Of a DNA stretch of 32,871 nucleotides, positions 17,054-24,306 are shown in pieces; within the stretch, counting starts at the first letter, position 1, and each line of letters starts with the position of its first letter. The notes under the pieces were generated by a model, which did no database searches, was not told the origin of the DNA, and saw only the letters and a list, made by a program, of their open reading frames with translations. Location: positions 1 to 32,871 of the forward strand of contig JAPLJF010000005.1 of assembly GCA_026388715.1 (NCBI GenBank), written 5' to 3'. Origin of the DNA: Deltaproteobacteria bacterium (lineage in GTDB: Bacteria > Desulfobacterota > Desulfobulbia > Desulfobulbales > Desulfocapsaceae). The position numbers and the translations under genes are program-made.

Positions 17054-19663
17054 ATGCGGCGCTGGCTGACAAAACAGTTCGACCGGTTGCGGGAAGGTCG
17101 CGCGCAACGCAAGGTTGACGCCCAAAACATGCTCAAGGCACGCTACCACGTGTTTCGCTCCCTGCTGGCCAGCAATAACCGGGCAGTGGACGGTCTCACC
17201 GATATCTCCATCCTCCTCCGCCTGCAGGGGGATCCGACCGGCCTGGTCCGGCTCATAAAAAAGCTCCTCACCGAGACCGGAGAGATGGTTAGCCGCCTGG
17301 AAAACCTGACCCAGGGCAAATATCGAGGGCTCTGGGTCGTGCAGCAGCGCCTGGACGACACCATCACCGAAAAGCTGAAGGCGCTCGCCGGCCCCGAACA
17401 GGTGCACTTCACCCTGCCACTCGCCGGGATCATGGCCGGACATAAGACCCTGATCGGCAACAAGGCCGCCACCCTGGCCGGCCTGAAAAAAAAGGGGGGT
17501 TTCCGGGTGCCGGACGGTTTTGTCATCACCCTGACCGGCTGTCGTTTCTTTCTTGACTACGAAGGGCTCTCCCTCAAACTGGTACACCTCATCGCCAGGC
17601 ACAGCGCCACGACTGACCAGCACATTTCTCCAGAAACGGCGCACCAGGTGCAGGAGCTCATCCGGGAAGCCGCGCTCCCCCCTGCCCTTGCTGAGAAAAT
17701 TGCCGCCACCGGCCGCCCGTTTCTGCAAAACGGCAAGGCCTTGGCGGTGCGAAGCAGCAGCAACAGCGAAGATGGCCGCCATCATTCCTTTGCCGGCCAG
17801 TTCAGCTCGGTACTCAATGTCAAAGATGAGCCCCAGCTCTTTGCCGCCTTCAAAGAGGTGGTGGCCAGCAACTTCAACGCCCGCAGCCTTGCCTACCGCC
17901 TCAACGCCGGTCTCGATCCTCTCTGTTTTGACATGGCCGTCCTCTGCCTGGAGATGGTGGAGGCCCGCGCCGCCGGCATCCTGCTCAGCCGCTCGCCCCA
18001 GGTACCGGAGAGCGACATGCTGCTGATCAGCGCCGTGCCCGGCCTGGGTGAGGCCGCTGTGTCCGGCAGCGCCGCTGCCGACCTCTACCATGTCCACCCT
18101 GACGGCAGCGTCGACTGGCAGCTCTCTGCCATTGCCGACAAGGAAAGGCTACTGGTCTGCAACGACGGGGGCGGCCTCGTCTGGCAGGATCTCCCTTCGG
18201 AAGAGCGGCAAAAACCGGTTCTCACTGCAGAGGAACTGCGGATCCTTGCTTCCTGGGGAAAGGCCCTGGAAGCGGCCGAGGGCATGCCGCAGGATCTTGA
18301 ATGGGCGGTAGATAAAGAGGGGCAGCCGCTCATCCTCCAGATGCGGCCGCTCACCAGCATGGGCACCCAGAAAGGAGATGGCTGGCTGGCCACATCGCCG
18401 CCACTCGTCGAAGGGATCATTGCCTCGGGCGGCAGGGCCACTGGCCAGGCCCTGCTGGTGAAAAACAGACTGGACCTGGAGGCAATTGCGCCGGGACCAA
18501 GGGTCCTGGTCATGCCCCAGAGCTTTGTCGATGCGGCCAACCGCTTGGGGCTGGTCGCGGCGGTCCTTGTCGATCTGGGCAGTCCAGCCGATCACCTGGC
18601 CTGCGTGGCCCGCGAACAGGAAACCCCGATGATCTGCGGGCTGGGCACGGCGAGCAGCTCCCTGACCGATGGTCAGTGGCTCACCGTGGATGGCAGCCAC
18701 GGCAAGGTGTACGCGGCAAGCGCCGAAGAGATTGCAAATGCGGAGGAGGCTTGGCAAAAGGGGCCTCCTGTTGCCAAGGCAGCTCCGGCAAACCTGCCCC
18801 CTCTCTATCTGGAACTACGGGAGTTGGTCACCGCCCTGCACCTCACCGATGCCTATGGCCCGACCTTTTCCATCATGGAATGCCGCTCACTCCACGACAT
18901 TATTCGCTTTGTCCACGAAAAAGGGGTGCTGGCCATGTTCGAGGCGGGCGATACACTGCTGGAGGAAAATCTGGGCGCCGTCCATGCCATCGACTCGCCG
19001 GTCCCGTTTTTCATCAGCGTCATTGACATGGGCGGCGGCCTGGCACTCGGAGACGGGCCGCGCCGTAGGAGAATCCCACCGGCAATGGTCATTTCCCGCC
19101 CTTTCCAGGCCCTGTGGCAAGGAATCACCACACCCGGCCTGCACTGGGGCCCGCCGCCGGGCGGGTCACCCATGGGTTCGATCATGTCCTCCTTTCTCAC
19201 CGACCAGAAATCGGAACGGCCCATCGGCATGCCCAACTACTGTCTGGTCAGCCGCGATTACTGCAATATGAACGCGCGCATGGATTTTCACTTTATCATG
19301 ATTGATACGGTCTGCTCACCTTCGCCGCGCAGCAACCATATCAAATTCCGTTTCAAGGGCGGCGGCACCAATCTTACACGGCGTCGCCGCCGAGCCCTGT
19401 GCATCGGCGAGATCTTTGAACGATATGGCTTTGCCGTCGATGTCCGCGAAGATCTGGTCAACGCCGCCCTGCAGGGGGCCACGGCCGAGGCCATTGAGGA
19501 GAAACTGGTGATAGTCGGCCGGATCCTCGGCTTTACCCGCCTGCTCGACGCGGCCATGGCCGATGATACAATAATTGAGAAGGTAGCTAACGCCTTCCTG
19601 GCTGGCGATTATGGACTTTCCAGCCTGGAGAAAAACAAGGAACCCGTGCAGGTCGGCAGATGA
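17054..19663 (+). CDS. PEP-synthase-like protein, copy 3
   Basis: 869 residues, the most divergent copy at its ends. It has a basic leader (MRRWLTKQF, then Arg/Lys-rich to residue 30) and FRSLLASNNR, but lacks the SGDYLFD motif of the others. ATP-grasp domain: the first motif is IGNK (134-137), then LAVRSSSNSED (230-240), SFAGQFSSVL and QDLEWAVD with LILQMRP. Phosphohistidine domain: VLVDLGSPADHLACVARE, predicted phospho-acceptor His514. The C-terminal domain has CRSLHDIIRF, VIDMGGG, DYCNMNARMDFHF (Met-Asp replaces the usual Phe/Leu-Gly) and FTRLLDAAM. It starts 2 nt after copy 2, and its stop overlaps the next start by 4 nt (ATGA). It is therefore tied translationally to both copy 2 and the MshEN/DUF202-like protein. 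Confidence 0.85.
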   Translation: MRRWLTKQFDRLREGRAQRKVDAQNMLKARYHVFRSLLASNNRAVDGLTDISILLRLQGDPTGLVRLIKKLLTETGEMVSRLENLTQGKYRGLWVVQQRLDDTITEKLKALAGPEQVHFTLPLAGIMAGHKTLIGNKAATLAGLKKKGGFRVPDGFVITLTGCRFFLDYEGLSLKLVHLIARHSATTDQHISPETAHQVQELIREAALPPALAEKIAATGRPFLQNGKALAVRSSSNSEDGRHHSFAGQFSSVLNVKDEPQLFAAFKEVVASNFNARSLAYRLNAGLDPLCFDMAVLCLEMVEARAAGILLSRSPQVPESDMLLISAVPGLGEAAVSGSAAADLYHVHPDGSVDWQLSAIADKERLLVCNDGGGLVWQDLPSEERQKPVLTAEELRILASWGKALEAAEGMPQDLEWAVDKEGQPLILQMRPLTSMGTQKGDGWLATSPPLVEGIIASGGRATGQALLVKNRLDLEAIAPGPRVLVMPQSFVDAANRLGLVAAVLVDLGSPADHLACVAREQETPMICGLGTASSSLTDGQWLTVDGSHGKVYAASAEEIANAEEAWQKGPPVAKAAPANLPPLYLELRELVTALHLTDAYGPTFSIMECRSLHDIIRFVHEKGVLAMFEAGDTLLEENLGAVHAIDSPVPFFISVIDMGGGLALGDGPRRRRIPPAMVISRPFQALWQGITTPGLHWGPPPGGSPMGSIMSSFLTDQKSERPIGMPNYCLVSRDYCNMNARMDFHFIMIDTVCSPSPRSNHIKFRFKGGGTNLTRRRRRALCIGEIFERYGFAVDVREDLVNAALQGATAEAIEEKLVIVGRILGFTRLLDAAMADDTIIEKVANAFLAGDYGLSSLEKNKEPVQVGR

Positions 19664-21201
19664 AAGAAAACAGGATAACAGGTCTAAAAAAATTGCAGGC
19701 GTTGAAGGCGCTCAGTGCCCGATATGGCTGCCCGTTCATAGAATATCAGGAGTCGGTGACCGGCCCCCAGTTCCTGCTGTGGAAATTAGACATGGAGCAG
19801 CTCCGGGCCGAGGGCTGGTTTCCGCGGACAGTTAGCGATGGCCGGGCAACTGTGATCACCATTGATCCCGGCCCGGCCCTGGCTGAGATAGTCCGCAAAA
19901 CACTGGCGGTCACGGAGGTGGATTTTCAGGTCACCCTGCCCTTTGATCTCACCCGCATCATCGAGCACAACCGGGATCTCAACCCGGGATTTCCAGCAAC
20001 CGCCGGTCGCACGCCGCTGGCCAAGGTGCGTACCTATCTGGCCGGACGTCGTTCCCTGTTCGCCCATTACCGGACTCTGCTGGCCAAAAGCCGCACCGGC
20101 CTGGCCTTCATCCGCACCGGACTTTCCTTTATTACCATTGCCCTGCTCTTTCTCCGCCTGATCGGCGGCGGGTATTACCTGCTGCTGGAGGCGCCTCTTC
20201 TGATAAGCGGCATCATCATGGTCTATGACGGCCTCAAATGGTATCTGCCGGCCCGGGCGATCTACGCGACCCTGCCTCCCTGTGTCGATACCGGCGCCAC
20301 AGGCGGGACCAGTGTGCTTGAGGCTGGCAACGAGTACATTGCCCCGGAGTTCCGGCGCAGCAATGTGGTACCGGGAGCCGCCGCGTTGCGGGCCTCCTGG
20401 ACCAGCCTGTCGCCGGTGATGCGACGGCGCTATCTGGCCAGTGACCGGACCGATCTCGCCGAAGAGCGGACGGTACTTGCCTGTTTCCGGACGAGGATGG
20501 CCAAGGTCAGGACCGGCCTGGCCTTCACCCGCACTGGATTTGCCTTTATCAGTCTCGGCCTCGGCCTGTTGCGTCAGTTTGAGACCAGCCGCTGGCTGGC
20601 CTTTGACCTCGGGCTCATCGGGGTCGGCACCCTCATGGCCCTGGAGGGATTTTTCTGGTATTTCCGCGGTCGGAGGGCAGGGGTGGAGGGACTGGCCTCG
20701 GTGCGGGAAAAGACGGGGATGTCCACTAGTTGGGATTATTTTTTCCCCCACCGTCATGTCTTGCCCGGCCCGGACAAAAATCCCATGACCCTGCCGGTCC
20801 GCCGCTCCCATGCCCCAGGGATCTGGGCCACCACCGGCGTTGCCCTGGAGCGCACGGTGCTGGCTGAACGCCGTAATGTTATGGCCCGCCTGCGCACGGT
20901 CATGGCCCGGGCCCGCACCGGTTTTTCCTTTATCCGCACCGGACTCAGTCTCTTTTCAATCGGGGTAGCCTTTTTGCTTTTCTTCGACAATACCGGCGGC
21001 AGCGGTTGGGCCGTGTTCAACTATTTGATGATGACAATCGGCCTCTTCCTGGTGGCAGACGGCTTTGCCTGGAGTATTCCGGCCGAGCGGATGCGCCGCC
21101 AATTTCCTTACTGTTACGGCGACATGGAGATCACCATCCCCGATTACGGCACGCCAACCCGATTCTGGAAAACCGTGGTATTCAGCAATGATAAAGGTTA
21201 A
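19660..21201 (+). CDS. MshEN-like/DUF202-like membrane protein with three Arg-Thr heptad modules
   Basis: 513 residues. Residues 15-105 look like a MshEN/T2SSE_N domain: a YGCPFIEY strand, GWFP, then VITIDPGPA and a closing helix. Three DUF202-like modules follow. Each is a long helix with Arg, mostly followed by Thr, every seven residues, running into two membrane segments. Arg positions are 117/124/131/138/145/152, 256/263/270/277/284/291 and 398/405/412/419/426; each array ends in RTG followed by an aromatic and hydrophobic stretch. About six TM helices in total. Classical DUF202 (YidH-like) proteins have one short module with two such steps. ATG 19660 overlaps the stop of PEP-like copy 3 by 4 nt. 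It may be the membrane anchor or sensor of the cluster. Some MshEN domains bind c-di-GMP; binding here is unproven. Confidence 0.75.
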   Translation: MKENRITGLKKLQALKALSARYGCPFIEYQESVTGPQFLLWKLDMEQLRAEGWFPRTVSDGRATVITIDPGPALAEIVRKTLAVTEVDFQVTLPFDLTRIIEHNRDLNPGFPATAGRTPLAKVRTYLAGRRSLFAHYRTLLAKSRTGLAFIRTGLSFITIALLFLRLIGGGYYLLLEAPLLISGIIMVYDGLKWYLPARAIYATLPPCVDTGATGGTSVLEAGNEYIAPEFRRSNVVPGAAALRASWTSLSPVMRRRYLASDRTDLAEERTVLACFRTRMAKVRTGLAFTRTGFAFISLGLGLLRQFETSRWLAFDLGLIGVGTLMALEGFFWYFRGRRAGVEGLASVREKTGMSTSWDYFFPHRHVLPGPDKNPMTLPVRRSHAPGIWATTGVALERTVLAERRNVMARLRTVMARARTGFSFIRTGLSLFSIGVAFLLFFDNTGGSGWAVFNYLMMTIGLFLVADGFAWSIPAERMRRQFPYCYGDMEITIPDYGTPTRFWKTVVFSNDKG

Positions 21202-22414
21202 CAATGAAAAATCGATAGAGCCCTTCCGGGATGTTGCACTGCTCCGGACCCAGCCACTGGCAGAAGCAGCCGAAGCAGCCAGCCAGCGCCGGGTGCCGCT
21301 GACCCGGATTCTCCATGCCGAAGAGGGCGTGTCGCGTGAGGTTCTGCTTACGGCTTTGCGCGACTATTACCAGTGCGCCGCCATAGAATACGATGAGCGA
21401 CTGCCTGTCCCGCCCGAACTGCTTACCGGTCTCAAGGGCAGCAAATTGGCGCCAAACGGCTGGTTTCCTGTGATCAAGGACGCCGATGGCACCATCGTTA
21501 TCGCTGCCGCCGATCCTTCTGACATTGCCATGCGTGCGGAGGTGGAAGGGATTTTCGGTACGGCTCCCTATGAATTCCGGGTAGCCCTGCCCGACGACAT
21601 CTCCTGGTTTATCCAGGACTTCCTCCATGACAAGCCGGGCCTGCTCATCGGCACCGAACGAACGGGACTGGCCTTCTGGCGCAACACCATGGCTCATTGG
21701 CGGACCAGGCTGGCCTGCTACCGCACCGATCTGGCCAAGGCCCGCACCGCTTTGGCCTTTGTGCGAACAGGCCTCGCCCTTGCCGCTATTTCCCGGACTC
21801 TCTTGAGCAGCCAACGTTTTGCCACCCACCCCTTCCTGGACTATGGTGTGCTGGCCGTTGGCCTGTTTCTTCTTTTCGGCGCCCTGCCCACCTACCTCCG
21901 GGTGCGACGCTCACGTCTTTCCCCGCCGCAGCACCAGACTCTGGTCGAGGTAAGCGGTGCCACCCTGAGCTTTCTTGAAAACTACCAGAACCTGGAGCAT
22001 GCCTGGATAGAAAAGAAAACCAAGGAAACCATGTTGGCCCGGCTTGGCGATCTGCTTGCTAATTACTGTACTATTTTGTACCCTGCCCCTGCCAGCCGGG
22101 AACGCACCCACCTGGCGCGAGAACGAAATGTGCTCGCCGCCCAGCGCACCATCGCCGGATGCTACCGGACCATCTATGCTCGGGCCCGAACCGGTCTGGC
22201 CTTTATCCGCACCGGTGTTTCCTTTGTGAGCATCGGCATCGGTCTGATCGGCTACTATGGTATAGGGGCCAAGACCTTCTTTGATGGGATGCTGATCGTC
22301 GTCGGCATGTTGATGATTATCGATGGGGGTCTCTGGTACCTGCCGGTTCGCAAGGAACAGGCAGAACTACCCAGAACTCGGAGCGCCGTACTGGCGGGAG
22401 GAAAAACCGGATGA
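21188..22414 (+). CDS. MshEN-like/DUF202-like membrane protein with two Arg-Thr heptad modules
   Basis: 408 residues. The N-terminal 145 are a clearer MshEN/T2SSE_N domain. PLTRILHAEEGVSREVLLTAL (38-58, quoted in part) resembles the helical motif that binds c-di-GMP in MshE. After it come a Tyr/Cys segment, GWFP and VIAAADPSD. Two DUF202-like modules follow with Arg at 158/165/172/179/186/193 and 306/313/320/327/334/341, all exactly seven apart. Each array leads into two membrane helices (195-240 and 345-385). A soluble linker of about 60 residues separates them. The start is ATG 21188, overlapping the previous gene by 14 nt; its ribosome-binding site is weak, so translation is probably coupled. 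Its stop overlaps the next kinase gene by 4 nt. Function unknown; clearly a paralogue of the upstream gene. Confidence 0.77.
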   Translation: MIKVNNEKSIEPFRDVALLRTQPLAEAAEAASQRRVPLTRILHAEEGVSREVLLTALRDYYQCAAIEYDERLPVPPELLTGLKGSKLAPNGWFPVIKDADGTIVIAAADPSDIAMRAEVEGIFGTAPYEFRVALPDDISWFIQDFLHDKPGLLIGTERTGLAFWRNTMAHWRTRLACYRTDLAKARTALAFVRTGLALAAISRTLLSSQRFATHPFLDYGVLAVGLFLLFGALPTYLRVRRSRLSPPQHQTLVEVSGATLSFLENYQNLEHAWIEKKTKETMLARLGDLLANYCTILYPAPASRERTHLARERNVLAAQRTIAGCYRTIYARARTGLAFIRTGVSFVSIGIGLIGYYGIGAKTFFDGMLIVVGMLMIIDGGLWYLPVRKEQAELPRTRSAVLAGGKTG

Positions 22415-23817
22415 AAATCGAACATAAAATCTATCTCTCCAACGCGGTCCATATCCTGCTCATCGTCCTGATCGGCATGTTTGCCTTGCAGAACCTCAGT
22501 GAGATATTAACCAAGTTCCGTTTCACCGTAATCGCCGAAGGGCTCAATGCCAACTTTCTTGAGATGCGGCTGGCGGAAAAAAATTATTTTTTCTATGGTG
22601 ATGTCGAGACATTCAACAATATCAAGAACAGAATCGACCAGACTAACGCGACCCTCCTGCAGGTGCAACCTGACATCATCCTGGCCGTGGGCACCGAAAA
22701 GTACACAACGCTGCAGAACTATCTCCACGTCTATGCGCAACTGGTCGATTCGATCAGCAAGACCAGTCACCGAGACGTCACTGCCCAGAAAAAGCTGCGG
22801 GAGGCAGGCCAGAAGCTTGAGACATTTTCCAAAGATATCACCGCCCTTGAGATTGAGAGTATCGGCGCGATCATTGTCCGCTCCAAGAATATCCTGCGCT
22901 TTTCCTTCTGGGCGGTGGTCCTTTTCGCCTTTCTGTTCAGCAACTTCATCGTCCGCAACATCGGCCAGTCATTGCGCAAGGTTGTCGATCTCACTCATGC
23001 GATTTCCAGTGGCAACTACCGGAAGATTGATGAGAAACCCTCCACCGACGAGATGGGCGCGGTGATCAGCGCCATCAACGCCATGGCCGAGGAACTCCAT
23101 AATCGTGAAAAGGAGATTGTTCAGTCCAAAAGGCTCGCTTCCATCGGCGTGCTGGTGGCAGGCGTTGCCCATGAACTCAATAATCCCCTTAATAATATAT
23201 CCATGATCGCCCAGACCTATACCGAGGTGTATGATGGGCTGAACAAAGAGCAGCGGATCGGTTTTATGGAACAGATCGATGAGCAGACCGAGCGATTGCG
23301 GCTGATCATCCACAACCTGCTTGACTACGCCAAGCCCAAGGAGCAGCATCTGGCCAGGGCGGTCACCAATCAGGTCATCAAGAAGACCCTGTCCCTGGTG
23401 CAGAATATGCTCGATATCTCCAACATCAAAATCACGCTTGCCCTGGCCGAGGATCTGCCGGATATCTACATCGACGAACACCAGATCCAGCAGGTGCTGG
23501 TCAACATGGCCACCAATGCCATCCAGGCCATGGACAAGGGCGGTGAACTGCGGATCGTCTCCCGCTATCTGCCGGACGATGACAAAATCGAGATCGAGAT
23601 CGGCGACAACGGCAAGGGCATTGCCCCGGAATTCCTCGATCACATTTTTGATCCATTCTTCACCACCAAGGAGGAGATCGGCACCGGACTCGGCCTGTGG
23701 GTCAGTTACGGGATCATCAAAAACCATCAGGGGAACATCCGGGTGACAAGCCAGGCCGGAGTCGGCACAACCTTTATCATATCCCTGCCCAGTAGCAATA
23801 AATTGGGGGTCGCATAG
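22411..23817 (+). CDS. membrane sensor histidine kinase, intact
   Basis: 468 residues. TM1 lies at about 7-27, followed by a periplasmic helical sensor of some 130 residues (EMRLAEKNYFFYGD, like the HBM/four-helix sensors) and TM2 at about 162-182. HAMP, a short coiled coil and HisKA come next, with phospho-acceptor His254 in [14 protein letters not shown]. The ATPase domain is complete: N box in QQVLVNMATNAIQAM, then DNGKGIAPEF, FDPFFTTK and GTGLGLWVSYG. It shares the sensor plan with the broken kinase at 13013, so the two are duplicates and should sense related signals. It begins by a 4-nt overlap (ATGA) with the MshEN/DUF202-like gene. Its likely partner is the receiver gene 78 nt downstream. 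It might also serve the orphan sigma-54 activator at 5804. Confidence 0.94.
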   Translation: MKIEHKIYLSNAVHILLIVLIGMFALQNLSEILTKFRFTVIAEGLNANFLEMRLAEKNYFFYGDVETFNNIKNRIDQTNATLLQVQPDIILAVGTEKYTTLQNYLHVYAQLVDSISKTSHRDVTAQKKLREAGQKLETFSKDITALEIESIGAIIVRSKNILRFSFWAVVLFAFLFSNFIVRNIGQSLRKVVDLTHAISSGNYRKIDEKPSTDEMGAVISAINAMAEELHNREKEIVQSKRLASIGVLVAGVAHELNNPLNNISMIAQTYTEVYDGLNKEQRIGFMEQIDEQTERLRLIIHNLLDYAKPKEQHLARAVTNQVIKKTLSLVQNMLDISNIKITLALAEDLPDIYIDEHQIQQVLVNMATNAIQAMDKGGELRIVSRYLPDDDKIEIEIGDNGKGIAPEFLDHIFDPFFTTKEEIGTGLGLWVSYGIIKNHQGNIRVTSQAGVGTTFIISLPSSNKLGVA

Positions 23818-23851
23818 CCAGGTACAGAATTGCAGGCAACAATCATTATTG

Positions 23852-23873
23852 GCATCGTAATCAATTACGATGC
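23852..23873. promoter_or_regulatory. 22-nt perfect palindrome, candidate operator
   Basis: GCATCGTAAT (23852-23861) and ATTACGATGC (23864-23873) form a perfect 10-bp inverted repeat with a CA spacer, in the largest gap (78 nt) of the ten-gene unit. The spacer is too short for a stable RNA loop, so a dimeric DNA-binding protein is the likelier reason. It lies 25 nt before the receiver gene. Confidence 0.5.
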
Positions 23874-23898
23874 AACTAAAATTTAACGAGGTGGAATG

Positions 23899-24267
23899 AT
23901 GGCAAAACATAGCATTATGGTCATTGACGATGAGAAGATCGTGGGGGATATGGCAAAACTCTCCTTCGAACAGGACGGCTACGAGGTGGAGACCTTCCTC
24001 AATGGCGAGTCGGCCCTGGCACGGCTTGTGGAGAAACCCTTTGACGTGGTGATCACCGATCTGAAGATGAAGGGGGTGGATGGTCTTGAAGTGCTGCGCA
24101 CCGTCAAGAAGCTCTACCCCGGCATCAAGGTGATCATGATCACCGCCTTCGCCAATCTGGATGTGGCCATCGAGGCCTTGCGGGACGATGTGCACGACTT
24201 CTTTCCTAAGCCGGTCAAGATCAAGGAACTGAAGGCCTCAGTCAAAAGAGCCTTGGGGGAAGAATGA
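23899..24267 (+). CDS. receiver-only (CheY-like) response regulator
   Basis: 122 residues, one receiver domain. Acidic pocket Asp10-Asp11, phospho-acceptor Asp54 (VVITDLKMKG), Thr in IMITAFA, and Lys in FFPKPVKIKEL are present. ATG 23899 has GAGG 7 nt upstream; the directly preceding ATG at 23896 is the alternative and would add one Met. No output domain. It follows the intact kinase at 22411 and precedes PEP-like copy 4 by 39 nt, mirroring the copy 1/receiver/kinase order at the other end of the cluster. It probably regulates a partner protein by contact, possibly copy 4. Confidence 0.93.
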   Translation: MAKHSIMVIDDEKIVGDMAKLSFEQDGYEVETFLNGESALARLVEKPFDVVITDLKMKGVDGLEVLRTVKKLYPGIKVIMITAFANLDVAIEALRDDVHDFFPKPVKIKELKASVKRALGEE

Positions 24268-24306
24268 TTCGAGGGAGCGGCATGGTTAACAGCAGGAATT
24301 CCTGAC

